Of a stretch of DNA of 64,000 bases, positions 45,166-57,841 are shown one piece after another. The stretch is from Strongyloides papillosus (taxonomy: Eukaryota > Nematoda > Chromadorea > Rhabditida > Strongyloididae). The position numbers were made by a program, and so were the translations under genes. The stretch covers positions 1,674,001 to 1,738,000 of the forward strand of contig SRSI01000078.1 in assembly GCA_005656395.1 (NCBI GenBank), read 5' to 3'. Numbering within the stretch: position 1 is the stretch's first letter; each line of letters opens with the position of its first letter. The notes below the pieces were generated by a model. The model was not told where the DNA came from. It was given only the letters and a program-made list of their open reading frames with translations, and ran no database searches.

Positions 45166-45511
45166 TTATATATAGTCTTCTTTTATACTCTTTTTAACGA
45201 GACACTGTATTGGACTATAATAACATGGTGTCATTCGTTTAAACATAATTTTTGACTGCATGTCATTGTTAAAAAATTTATTTTCGTTTAAATTTTGAGG
45301 TAAGTATTCATAATCATTTTGATTTCTAAAAATAGAGCATACAATTTCATTAGTTTTATTAAATGAAAACTTACACTTTATTTTTATTGTTAAAAACGTA
45401 TATGGGACGTTGAAATGAGTAAGCATCAATTTCTATAGTAAATTGTAATATTTGAATAGTAAAAAGAATAACAAACAAATTTAGAAAAGTTTTTCTAAAA
45501 CCAAACGCCAT
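45166..45511 (-). CDS. Predicted neuropeptide precursor with allatostatin-C/somatostatin-like cyclic peptide
   Basis: Two exons on the minus strand, 45511-45375 and 45325-45166, with a 49-nt intron (GTAAGTT...TTTTAG) in phase 2, giving 98 residues. The first exon starts at ATG 45511 and encodes a signal peptide (MAFGFRKTFLNLFVILFTIQ, then ILQFTIEIDA). The second exon ends with a classic precursor layout: acidic/Asn-rich spacer, dibasic Lys75-Arg76, then MTPCYYSPIQCLV (77-89), then Lys90-Lys91 and a short tail. The Cys-x6-Cys core CYYSPIQC parallels the arthropod allatostatin-C core CYFNPISC, whose two cysteines form the ring that binds somatostatin-type GPCRs. The mature peptide is not predicted to be amidated (no Gly before KK). 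The splice model is strongly supported by consensus sites and frame. The family call is inferred from the core motif. An open frame that reads through the intron from 45429 is a partial view and lacks the signal peptide. Confidence 0.75.
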
Positions 45512-46892
45512 CTTTGAGTCTTATTTATAACTATATCTATTTTCTGAAACAGTATATTTAAAAACTATAGAATGACATTTGATATAATATCAAAAATATT
45601 AAAATTTTATTTAAAAAGAGATTACTAATGTAGCGCCTTAGCTTATTTTTTATTTATAAGGAAATATAGTACCAACTATTATAAATCATACACGAAATAG
45701 GGAGGAGTACAATTAAAAATAATTAATTCATCCCACATAGAGAAATAATAATTTTAAGAAAAGATAACAAAGGAAGTATTTAAAAAGTTCAAAATTCAAA
45801 ATGTTAAGATACTCATAATATTATTGAGATATATTTAACAAGACAATCTTAGTTTTTTTTATTATGAAGTAAAAACACCAACCTCTAATATAAATATATA
45901 AGGTGATGGAAAAATGAAAAATAACTTATGGTATAAAGTTAAAAATTATAAGATTGAGAAATATGGTTTGAAGGATACAATTTTTTTGAAACTTTTATTT
46001 TTATTAGGTATTTATGTTTATTTAGAATTGAAAATAAAAAATTTTCTTAAAAAAACAATTTAGATAGATTATTTTGTTTTTAATACCTAGTCCTAAGTTG
46101 ACGTGAATAAATAAAATATTTTAAATTAATTTTCCTATTTCTTTCAAAAAATTATAGTATTATATCTCTAATATTTACTAAAATTGTCATTGGTGTAAAG
46201 ATAATTGAGATATAGAAAAATTTATAAGCAAACATATTAAATACTAACTTTCATTATTAATAAAAGTTCCGAAAAAACCAATAGTAGTTTTTTACTTTTA
46301 TCTAATTGTATTAATAAACATTTTCTTATATGCGATAAAAAAATAATCAAATAATGCGATATTAAATATTTTTACACTTTTTATATGACAATATTTTTTT
46401 GTGACATAACTATTACATTGATGGGGATTATAATTTATTTATAAGAAACATTTATCATATCAAATGTTCCGTGTTTTAATCTTTTTTACCATCATATTGT
46501 TAAATATTAATGAAATATTAGGTTTTACAAATTATTTAATTCTTTAAATGATTAAAGATAACGCATGATAAAGTTTCAAGGGAAATTCTCTGTACACATA
46601 CAATCACATATTTTAATAAATAAAAAAAATAAAATAACTTATGAGATTTAGATTTACACTAACAAAATTTTAAATACTTTCATTTTCCATAGCTACAAAA
46701 AATTTTATATATATTTTAAATTTTGTATTAAAAAATAAGAATAAATGGCACATTATCTTATATAGATTTATTGTCACTAAAACTGCCTACATATTATATA
46801 AAAATTCATGTTATTTAAAATTAAAAAGTGTAGTTTGTGACATGATAATTAAAAAAGAATACGTAGGAGATACGTATTTGGCAGTTAACATT
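45512..46892. other. AT-rich intergenic region
   Basis: Lies between the peptide-precursor start and the stop of the downstream Tyr-rich gene, both on the minus strand. It presumably contains the promoter of the peptide gene. No other feature was seen. Confidence 0.5.
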
Positions 46893-47547
46893 TTAACACT
46901 GGAAAGAATAGAAATATCTTCTAGGTCCATATCTTCCGCATGGATAGTAAACTTCACCATAATCACGTTCCTTTCTATAGTAAGAAAGTGGTTTCAAATA
47001 GTTATCATCAATTGCATTAAATCCAACAAGACCTTGTTTATACATTTGAATAGCTCTTCTTTGATTTGGTCTATCATACATATAATGTCTTTGACAGATT
47101 GGAAGAGGATTTTGATCCTTTAAATTTTTGTGATGTCTCCATGAATATGGATTAATCATATTTTTGTAAAAATTGTAGTGATGGTAATATGTTGAGTTAG
47201 AATCGTTAAATCGATCATGCACAGGGTCGGTATTGAATAAACTTCTATCTGCATATCTGTATGCCTTCCAATGAAGTGGAGTATTATAAACATAGCGATC
47301 ATGCCAGTAATCATCAAACTTAAGGGAAAATTATTATAATTACTAAAGATAATCTTACGGAGTCGATATCAGTTTTGTATTTGTAAAGGGAAGAAGGACC
47401 ATAGTCAGCAGAAACATGAAGGTGACTAAGATTTGGAACAGATGTTACTCTAGATACAGTTCCAACAATTCCTTCTCTCTCAACTTCTCTTGGTCTTGGA
47501 AGTGTTAAAATAGATTTTGCATGTACAACGGGATATGAACTAGACAT
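46893..47547 (-). CDS. Tyr-rich basic protein, copy B of a tandem pair
   Basis: Two exons, 47547-47359 and 47318-46893 (40-nt intron, phase 0), 204 residues. Function is unknown. The first exon is Ser/Arg/Pro-rich (MSSSYPVVHAKSILTLPRPR, SRVTSVPNLSHLHV). The second is rich in Tyr, Arg, His and Asn (FDDYWHDRYVYNTPLHWKAY, NPLPICQRHYMYDRPNQRRA, AIQMYKQGLVGFNAIDDNYL) and ends in CGRYGPRRYFYSFQC. There is no signal peptide or transmembrane helix, so it is probably intracellular. Paralogy with the upstream neighbour is visible in three blocks: TSVPNL against TSIPDL, FDDYWHDRYVYNTP against YDDYWYDRYYYTSP, and MYKQG...NYLKPLSYY against LYRNG...YWLTPSYW. Same strand, about 700 bp downstream of copy A. 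Likely nematode-lineage. It resembles structural or cytoskeleton-associated low-complexity proteins, but nothing proves that. Confidence 0.75.
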
Positions 47548-48243
47548 TTTTAAATCTAAAAAAAATAATTTTAAAAAATATAAGATATAACTTTATTCAA
47601 GAAAAGTAACATATATATATTATATATTGTTAGTTAACAATAAAAATTAATTTTAATAATAGAGATAAAAATATATGCTTAGTATACGTGGTCAATAAGA
47701 TAAAATTCTTGCCTCTATTTTTACTCTCCTCTTACTTTCTTCTCATAATTACTAGGATAAAAGAAAATTATATTTATTAATAAACTATGTATTTCTATCA
47801 TTAACTATACTCCTTAGTAAATTGGTATGATACATTTTAAATTTATTCATAAATAAGTGATCTTTAGTATACATATGATATCATATGTAGGAAAATCTTT
47901 ATTATCTTATATTAGATATTTCAATACTTTCCTGACTACTTTACTTTTTTTTTGCCAACATTTTAACGTAAAAGAGTGGGATTAAAATATTATAATACAA
48001 GTATTATGTAGCATTTGTAAAACTAAAGATAGCAATTAGATAAATAACAAAACACCCACGATTATTGGAATGACAAAAAATTATCTTGAAGAAAAAATGT
48101 ATAACAATTACATGAAATTTTTGTTAGGGATGAAAAATTTTATTTAAATGAAAGCAATTTAGACAAAATACATCTAAATTATAAAAAAAAATTATTTTCG
48201 ATTCTTATCAACTGTTTAGCAAAAATAACTGTCTTGAACTCTT
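47548..48243. other. Intergenic spacer within the tandem Tyr-rich pair
   Basis: About 0.7 kb of AT-rich sequence that would contain the promoter or trans-splice site of copy B. No ORF seen. Confidence 0.5.
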
Positions 48244-49097
48244 TTAGTAGCTTAAATAAAGTTCACGGGCACGACGTTGATAGTATGAAGGGACATAGTA
48301 TGAATAGGAAGATGTAACTGGAAGAAGATCGGTCCAGTAACGATAACGACGATCCCAGTATGATGGAGTTAACCAGTAACGGCTAAGACAATCGTATGTC
48401 ATTTTTCCATTGCGATACAAGTCCAAACCATTTGCAAAGCTGTTTGTAATGGAATCTCTATAAGAATTGTAATAGGGATAGGTTCTGTACCAGGTGTAAT
48501 AATTGTACGATGGATAATACCAACGACGATAATAATATGGAATATCAGTATCGTACCTAAAAAATAAGTATAATAATTATTAATGTAAAAAAATTGCTAA
48601 TTATAACTACCAATATCCTCTATATTTAGTCCAAAAAATTTGGTACCAATAATACGGATTTGGAATATAATCAGAATAGTAGTACCTTCTTGGATAGTAA
48701 CTGGTCCGATAGACTGGTGAAGTGTAATAGTACCTATCGTACCAGTAGTCATCGTACTAAAAAAATGGATTATATTATTATTGTAGAAAAAAATAGAATA
48801 AAAATATTTACCAATGAATCGTATCTACTGTACCAGTATGGCCATGTGCTCCTATATCTAGTACTGGTACGGATGTAAGAAGTTAAATCTGGGATGCTAG
48901 TTGTTCTTGTAAGCTTAAATTTTGTTATATAAATTTTTAAAATTTTTTATTACAATAATAAAAAAACTTACTAAAATTTTAGTTGAAGGTTCAACAGATC
49001 TGGATCTTAATGTAACACAAGATCTTGATCTTGGAACAAGTCTATAATCTCCCATCCTTAAAATATCAGAAGTTAGATTGGATATTGATGATTCCAT
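48244..49097 (-). CDS. Tyr/Trp-rich basic protein, copy A of a tandem pair
   Basis: Four exons on the minus strand: 49097-48972, 48913-48812, 48756-48611 and 48556-48244. Introns are 54-58 nt and phases match, giving 228 residues. The first exon encodes a Ser/Arg-rich start (MESSISNLTSDILRMGDYRL, RSRSCVTLRSRS). From the second exon on, the protein is extraordinarily rich in Tyr, Trp and Arg (STWPYWYSRYDS, YDDYWYDRYYYTSPVYRTSY, YYYRRWYYPSYNYYTWYRTY). A more conserved-looking C-terminal segment follows (GLDLYRNGKMTYDCLSRYWL, TPSYWDRRYRYWTD, RRARELYLSY). Both open blocks and the gene order indicate duplication with copy B. No signal peptide is evident, which argues against a cuticle or eggshell secreted protein despite the Tyr content. 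The biological role is unknown. Confidence 0.75.
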
Positions 49098-50868
49098 TTT
49101 AATTTATGAATGAACGAAACACTTATATATTTTATTTTTTATAATATTTGTTATTATAAAAATAACTTATAAACAAAAAAAGTGGCATGAAAATATTGCA
49201 ACACATGGTATATATACACTCTCTGCATCACAAATTATAGTGTTAAATGTCAAATTAATTTAAAGAATGTAGGCTTTATTTTCATAATCACCTAGAAACA
49301 CTTTTATATATGTTTATCAGAATATAGAGGTATAATGAGAAACCTATAGATATCTCTTATACATTCATCATATGAATAGCTCAAAAATTAACTTACATTT
49401 ATTATTTTAAATATATCTTCATAACATTAACGCTAATATTTCCTCTCTCCTCCACAAAATTGAAAGCTCCTCTATCACCTCAGTAGAAATTTTAGATCAA
49501 AATACTGGCATAAATAATGAAAAAATAATAAGAAAATATTTAATGTTCAATTATTTGTCACATTAATTTATTAAGTTTCAAAAGTTGTGATAAACAACAA
49601 TTAAATAGTAAAAGTAAATGATAATGTAATCATTTTTAAAATGCCTGGTAAACATATAAAATAGATTAACTTTCATGTTATGAAACAAAATTAAATAATT
49701 TTATTTTTTTTAAATGTAATATAAATATATTTAATAATAACTTTATCAAGAGTAGTCAAAATAAAATATGGAAAAATATTAAGTTGATTTTTAGAAATTT
49801 TATTTTCTGGTAACTATAAATTTATTGAAAAAATGATTTTAACATTAAAAGCAATTGTATAAGAATCTGGTATAATAAAATATAAATACTTTTCTGTTTT
49901 TTTTTCATTATAAATCAAATCAGAATATGTAACAATGAGGAATGTTAATATAAGCTATGAAAACAATAGTAAGAAGAAGTTGCCTTTTGATTTTGTAAAA
50001 AAATTAACGTATATCTAGATTAAGTGTATTTGGTTACAATTTAATCCAGTTTATATTAACAAATATTTTTCATTAAAAGTATATATAAATTAATAGACTC
50101 AGCTTTGTTTTTTTTTAAATAACAAAAGTATTTAAAGTGATTTGTTATTTAAAATGGACCTTTATTATATCTTTGATTTTTGATTTATTGTTGCAAAAAT
50201 ACTTTCTTTTTGTGTAAATGTATTCATACATCAGTTACTTAAATATTTGAGCAAGATATATTTTGCATTTAATTAATTTAATTCATGTAAAAATAATCAA
50301 TCAACATACAAATTATGCTATCAGAGAATGAGATTACCCTATAAGTGCCATGTTGAAAATATCATAAACAGATTAGTTGTATTCAATAAAATACATATGC
50401 ATTGCTACCAAAGTTACAATTTCTTTTAAACAATCATATTTAATTTTATTATATCTATATAAAACTAATAGAAAGGTATTCTTTGTTAGGAGAAGAATGT
50501 TCATGATTATATACCTCCTCTTATCGTTCTCCGGATCGTTGCTTATGACAATTTATATATTCCTTTCTTCTATTTAATTTGCAATTCACGCCAACCTATC
50601 TTTTTTTTATTAAATTTGATCTCCTTTTATATCGTTTATTATAATGTTGTGGCATTTGCTATTTCTATAAATAAATTTACATTTTCACTACATAATTTCT
50701 TATAACTATCCCTAAAAAGACAATTGATGATTCTTTTATAGTTATACCTACGAATCATAATAACTATTTTAATATCCTCCATATGACATTATGTACGATA
50801 GTTAAAATAACTATCTATTTCAATAATAGTACATAAACTTTTAACTCTTTTTTATTTTTAGTATTTTT
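49098..50868. other. AT-rich divergent intergenic region
   Basis: Between the starts of the Tyr-rich gene (-) and the EGF-like gene (+). An ORF at 50377-50577 begins with TTG and is hydrophobic; it is not supported as coding. TTTTTAG at 50854-50861, just before the ATG at 50869, may be a trans-splice acceptor. Confidence 0.5.
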
Positions 50869-51504
50869 ATGAAATCAATATTTGTTTAATTTCTAAAATA
50901 ATTTATTTTTTTTGTTTTAAAAAAATTCATCAAAATTAGGTCTCAAGTTAAGTTGCTGTTCTTCATATGCCTATCTATTTGTTTTACGATTTATTTAATA
51001 GGTTAGTTGTCTATATTTATTTTTAACAAGTAAATATAAAAAATTTATTTTTTTGTAGATGGATGTATATCAAAAAGAACAATAAAACAAATAGTTGAAA
51101 AATTCTTTACTGGAGAGGAATTATATTTAAATTCAACAAAAAATGAAATTATTAAAAAATCAACGGAAAGAAATATTTTAGAATCTATTAAACTCTGCCC
51201 CCGTGATTATCCAACAACCCTCAAATGTCATAATGGTGGAGTCGTAAAATGTAAATTTTGGAATGAAAAAATTGTTGGCATACCATTTTGCCATTGTTCT
51301 CGTGATTATGGTGGCCAATACTGTGACAATCCTTTGAATGTCGCTTACCTTGTTATGGAGGAACCAAAAGCTCCCTCAGAATCTGGTGAAATTTTTGATA
51401 TAATATTATTTGTACTATTTACTATTTCAATACTTAGTTTTGTTTTATATCTTTATTTAATCAAAGCATACTCACCAAAAAAAACATTCTCAATATGTAT
51501 ATAA
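50869..51504 (+). CDS. EGF-like single-pass membrane protein
   Basis: Assembled as three exons, 50869-50883, 50953-51001 and 51059-51504 (169 residues). The last exon is certain; the two small 5' exons are inferred because together they give ATG plus a perfect signal peptide (MKSIFLLFFICLSICFTIYL) with phase-matched junctions. The donor of exon 1 (GTTTAA) is weak. After a spacer of about 60 residues there is one EGF-like module: C, then KCHNGG, VKC, FCHCSRDYGGQYC, with the typical CxC and terminal GxxC spacing. A transmembrane helix follows (IFDIILFVLFTISILSFVLY) and a short cytosolic tail (KAYSPKKTFSICI). This is the topology of a type I surface protein or short-range ligand. No specific nematode orthologue is recognised. 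If the 5' model is wrong, the protein start lies further upstream. Confidence 0.65.
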
Positions 51505-52627
51505 AACTAAATATTATCTGAATTTTAATTTACTTTTTTTTGTTAAATAATACTATTTTAAAATAAAAAAATGTAAATAGTGGTAAAATATTTAAATTTT
51601 AGTGGGAAAAACTTAATTTACTATAAAATTAAGTTATTTACATAAAATTTAACATTCTTTAATCAGTAAAATGTTTAGAAATTCTTATTTAATGAATTTT
51701 CTGATTACTTTCATCATAAATAAGAAATATTAATTAAATTTACTTTCTTTTATGCTTTAACTGTTATCCAAACATTTATAAAGTTCAATTTTATAAAAGA
51801 ATATAATTATTTATTTTTCTGTTTTTAGTAACTTTCTTTTCTTTTTACTATTTTATTTAATATTTTTATCTATTAAGAAAAGTAATAGTTTATTTTAACT
51901 CTTTCTTACCAAAATATATATAAATTCAATCAATTATATAAAACAAATTATACTCAAAAATTTTGGTAATCTCCTTTTTATACACGTTGGTACCAAATAT
52001 AAATATATTTTTTCATCTTTTCTCTTATTTTCTTTAAACTATAAATTATACTATCATCCTCAATACTATTAATCATTTAAAATAACTAAATACTATCATT
52101 TATTCAAAGTAAAAAAGCATGAGTAAATAAAAAGATTAATGTTAAATATATTAAAAAACATTTTTAAAGGAAATATATATTCTTATTGAAGGAAGAAGTA
52201 TTATTATATTTTTTAACAATTAATTTTCTTTTCCTTAAAATTGAAAATCCAGGTGTATGTATAATACCATCTTGTACTATTATTTAATATACACTTTCAA
52301 GACGATATATTTGATACAAATTTGCACATATAATTATATATTTTTCTCATTTAATAAAGTATTTATTAAACTAGAAAGTGTATACATAAGTTTTTAATTA
52401 GATATACTTTTTATGTATACAAATGTGGTTTTAATATAAAAATTTGATATATAAAATTATTATTTGAATGAGAAATATAATTTAATAGGTATTATATTAA
52501 GTACACGCCATGATAATAAAGTATTTCTTCATATGAAAAGATGTAAGAAAAATACATAAAAATAATAATAATATTTCTTGTATAATACGAATGTTAATCA
52601 AAAAGAAAAACAAACATTTATGATAGA
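51505..52627. other. AT-rich intergenic region (convergent 3' ends)
   Basis: About 1.1 kb with no recognisable feature. Confidence 0.55.
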
Positions 52628-53185
52628 CTAAATAAAAAAATTATTTAATATTAATAAAAAAGATAATAAAATCATTAAAATTTTAGGTTGATGATAATTC
52701 AATAATATTTGTGACCTTGATGTTGAATTACATTGTTCAGAACTACATATGCAAATAGTTTGTAAAGCTGAGGATTCTGAAACCATACCACGACGTACAC
52801 TACGAACATATGTCCTGACATTTTCACAATTATCAACATGTTGAAAATTATGTGATCTTTCACAACCCGTACCCATCCAATATGTTCCATCCTCTTTATA
52901 CATTATTATTGTTGCACAAACATCTTGGTCTAACCCACATTGTATAGGTAACATATTACAGGATGGTTCTTGTAATTTTGTTGAGATACGAAAACCATCC
53001 ATAAATGTTGTTCCTGGTCCTTTTTCACATGTCAAACATGTCAATGGGGCTTTATGGTTCCATGATGGTGAGTTATTTGATTGACGATGATATGAAGAAA
53101 ATATATCTTGTTTTATTGCCATAAAGATAGTTTTTATTTGTATACCAAATAAAATCACTTTTAATAATGTACTATAGATGTACAT
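52628..53185 (-). CDS. Ly6/uPAR-like three-finger protein, probably GPI-anchored
   Basis: Single exon, 185 residues. The N-terminal hydrophobic stretch (MYIYSTLLKVILFGIQI) can serve as a signal sequence. Ten cysteines (50, 53, 76, 83, 90, 108, 120, 145, 147, 152) follow the order seen in three-finger domains, opening with LTCLTCEKG and closing with the diagnostic CICSSEQCN. The C-terminus is a hydrophobic tail (ILMILLSFLLILNNFFI) with almost no cytosolic residues, as in GPI-anchored Ly6 or HOT/ODR-2-like nematode proteins. Family members act as cell-surface modulators of receptors, including acetylcholine receptors. The partner of this one cannot be told from the sequence. The lack of introns is unusual among its neighbours. 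Confidence 0.75.
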   Translation of the reverse strand: MYIYSTLLKVILFGIQIKTIFMAIKQDIFSSYHRQSNNSPSWNHKAPLTCLTCEKGPGTTFMDGFRISTKLQEPSCNMLPIQCGLDQDVCATIIMYKEDGTYWMGTGCERSHNFQHVDNCENVRTYVRSVRRGMVSESSALQTICICSSEQCNSTSRSQILLNYHQPKILMILLSFLLILNNFFI

Positions 53186-54807
53186 TGGTCAATAGAATAC
53201 ATTGAATTATATAAAAATATAAATTTTTGAAAGAATGTTTAGTTTTTCTAAAATATGTTATTACTTTAATTTGTATAGATTTTTTTAAATTAACTCATTA
53301 AATATTCATAACTTCATTAGGCAACTATTAGTAGAAAGAACTTTAATTTAACCAACGGATAGTTAATATGGGAAATTGGTACATTTGTATGGAAAAATGA
53401 CAAATTACTAAAAGTAAAAATTGGATAACTTTTCCAAATATTGAGGACATGAAACTATTGTGTCCTATGGGAAAAATTTTGATGAAAGTTGATAAACAAT
53501 ATATAAATAAGAAATTTCGAATAATTTTATATGGTAAATGATAATATAGTTTATAATAATGACAGAATTTTATAAATTGGCGATGATGAGTACAATATAA
53601 TCTTCAATCTCTGGTGGTTACCAATTTTTTAAAATTTTAAGGCATTCAAAATTGATTGGATATATAAATATATATAAACACAAATACATAAAAATAATGA
53701 AAACGTTATGGCATAAATATAAGAAACAACTTTTATAAATAATATTTTGTTGGGTGGAGATCATTGCACTACTTTATTTTTATGATAATTTTCTTCTAAA
53801 ATTTTTCAATAAAAATTTTGTTTAACATAGAAAAATTTATAATATAGGCCTAGAAGTTTTATCATTATTCTCCCACAGGGTGACTTAAAAAGTTTATTAC
53901 ATGTATGAATAAATATTTGACGAACACGAAGATCTGTTACACATTAATAAATACTATGTTATTAAGTAAACCTCTACTTTAAAAACATCATAAAACCCAT
54001 TTCTGGCACGAGATTTTAAGACAAATTATACTCCAATTTTGAATACCTAATCACACCTATACAATTAAACAACTTCTCTTTCTTTATTTTTTACTTTTAA
54101 AAATATTTAAAAATAATTTGAAGTATTTTGTAACAAATTTTATTTATAAAAGATAAAATTTCTAAAACATATGAAAAAAATAATAAAATTTCAATACAAA
54201 GGAATAGTTTTATGCTGGAGGATATAATAATAGAGGGAAAATATAGATATACATATTATATTTTTAAAGTGCCTTGATAAGTCTTTGAACAAGGAATAAA
54301 GATTATTAAGGAAAATTATGTTGACCATACTATATATATCTATATATAGTTATAAAACGGAAAAGCCGCAACTGAAGTATTGAGTCAAAACAATGAACTT
54401 AAGAAGTGTTAGATGAATGAAGCAAAAGAAAAGCGTTACAAGATTACATAGCGACAATTTTTAACACTATATTATTATTTGCCTTTATTTAAATTTAACA
54501 TAAAAAGTATTCGTATTTATATAATGTTAAGGAACATTGAAAAGTAAAAGCGAAATCAGCATTTTTTTAATATTAATACAGCATTAGAAAATTGTATTCA
54601 ATTACTAAAAGCTTTTTTTTTGTTAAACAGTATGTTTGAAAATGACAACTATTATATTAGGGTAGCAGAATATTGTTCATTTAATAAAATGGCTTTTTAT
54701 ATTGGAGAATTTACTTTTTTTTGAAATTTTTTAAAATACACTCATAAATATTTGATGTTACTTTCTTTTTTTACTTCATTATGAGATGTGAAAGATTTCA
54801 AGTGTTT
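53186..54807. other. AT-rich intergenic region
   Basis: Promoter side of the three-finger gene and 3' flank of the acetyltransferase gene (both minus strand). Short frames around 53790-53950 on the minus strand were examined and are not convincing. Nothing else seen. Confidence 0.5.
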
Positions 54808-55655
54808 TTACCATAATGGTTTACTACTGAGGATGTGGGCCTTTCTTTGCTTAGCTTGATGTGCACGATTAGCTAGTGTTCCCTCAGTTGATTGATCGGC
54901 ATCAACGTGACATCCAGTTGACTGAGATTTAGCTTGATGTCCTGGAATAGCATCACCAAGCCATCTTGTTGTCTCAACACCATTTGACCCAATTCTCCTT
55001 GGTGTTTGAGGACGACGCCATCCATCAGGAGCATTATTATTAACAGGTTTCTCAACATTCTCAAAGAGCTGCGGAAAAACGACATAATTAGTATTTTGCC
55101 ATATTGGATCACTTAAACCATAGTGTTTGTCAACAAATGCCAACAATGTTACAGTTGGGTTGTCTAAAGCCAATTGATTATAAAGAGAGTGCTCACAACG
55201 TAACATGTTATCAAAGAGTTTGCGCCCCATACCCTTTCTTTGATACTTCCAATGAATGTAAAAATCCAAAACACATAAGAAGTTTCCTTCATATGAAACT
55301 TGTTCACGATCAAAAAGATAAAGATGTTTCTTTCCTACTTTGAGGTAACCAATAAGTCTACTAGTATTAGATTCACTAAAAAATATAATATATTTTATGG
55401 CAAAGTTATATAAATTATAAAAATGTTAACATACTCCTCAAACTCCCAAAGTAAATATAAAACATTTTCTGAGTTTATAATTTTTTCACAACTTGTCAAA
55501 GGTGCTCGTAATTGAATGGATTGTGAGGCAAGTTTACATAACTTATCAATGGCATCATAAAGCTTCCCATTTTGAAGTTGTTTCATTCTCATTGAATCAA
55601 GACGTGCTAAGTTATTACCTAAGATAGGTGTGATATCAAAATCAACATCAACCAT
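54808..55655 (-). CDS. Alpha-tubulin N-acetyltransferase (ATAT1/MEC-17 family)
   Basis: Two exons, 55655-55435 and 55375-54808, with a 59-nt intron in phase 2, giving 262 residues. The enzyme acetylates Lys40 of alpha-tubulin in the microtubule lumen. In C. elegans the paralogues MEC-17 and ATAT-2 act in touch neurons. The GNAT-like domain covers about residues 1-185. It includes ENVLYLLWEFEDE, RLIGYLKVGKKHLYLFD, LCVLDFYIHWKYQRKGMGRK (acetyl-CoA loop Gln119-Arg-Lys-Gly-Met-Gly124), and LALDNPTVTLLAFVDKHYGL, which aligns with the catalytic Asp region of ATAT1. The tail is Pro/Arg/Gln-rich and probably disordered (DGWRRPQTPRRIGSNG). Start is MVDVDFDITPIL, the usual short N-terminus. Orthology to MEC-17 versus ATAT-2 is not resolved. 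Confidence 0.94.
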
Positions 55656-56487
55656 TGTGGATAGATTTTTAAATAATTAAGAAAATAAGAGATACTCACT
55701 TCTTGTTAATGATATAAAAATAAGAATGAGAATACTTTTTAAACATTGAGATGTGCGAAGTATTTAGAAATTCAGTCCATTAATTTTAAATTAGATCAAA
55801 ACGATGTGCTATATTTCTAGAAGATATTTAAGGAAAGAAATATAAAAATGTCACGAATAATCATCTCAATGAATAAGGACCGTTTTCATAGAATTTACTA
55901 TTTCATTTTATAATTAATATTCAAATACTTTTTTATAATGAATGAGAGTTATTATCAAATTCTTTGAATTAATAATTTTATTGGAGGAAGACACTTTATT
56001 ACTAGAGGATAAGATATATACATTTACTGACTCTTAATATTTTATGAAATATATCTTAATACTTAGAATATTTCATTGTACATATATTGACTCTCTCTAC
56101 ATTATTAATTATTGCACAAAACCTATAAGTAATGGTTAGATGAACGATACTTAAAAAAATGATTAAGCAAAAGTCATAATTTGTAAACTTTATTTCAAAC
56201 AATAATAATGTTAGTTAAAGATAAATTGACGGGAAAAAATTAATCTTCTCCTTCTTTTTCCAAAATCGCTTTCCTCCTTATATATGCTTTCATTTTCTCC
56301 TTTTCGTGTATTTTTTTTATAAATATTAGAAGTAAAATTTTTAAAAAAAAAGGCAGATATAAATAAATATCAGTTTCAACATCTCATTTTAAATAATACG
56401 ACAAAATATATGTAATAAAATAATTAATTCATTAAAAATGTGTGGTACAACTGCATTTTGCAACAGGAACGAACCATCCCACTTTAT
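55656..56487. other. AT-rich intergenic region
   Basis: Separates two minus-strand genes. It contains the acetyltransferase promoter and the ARF 3' flank. No other feature. Confidence 0.5.

Positions 56488-57841
<1,354 letters not shown>

Noticed and set aside
53790..53950. Minus-strand frame with basic residues (VTDLRVRQIF...)
   Set aside because: No start codon in frame, no splice partner and ordinary AT content.
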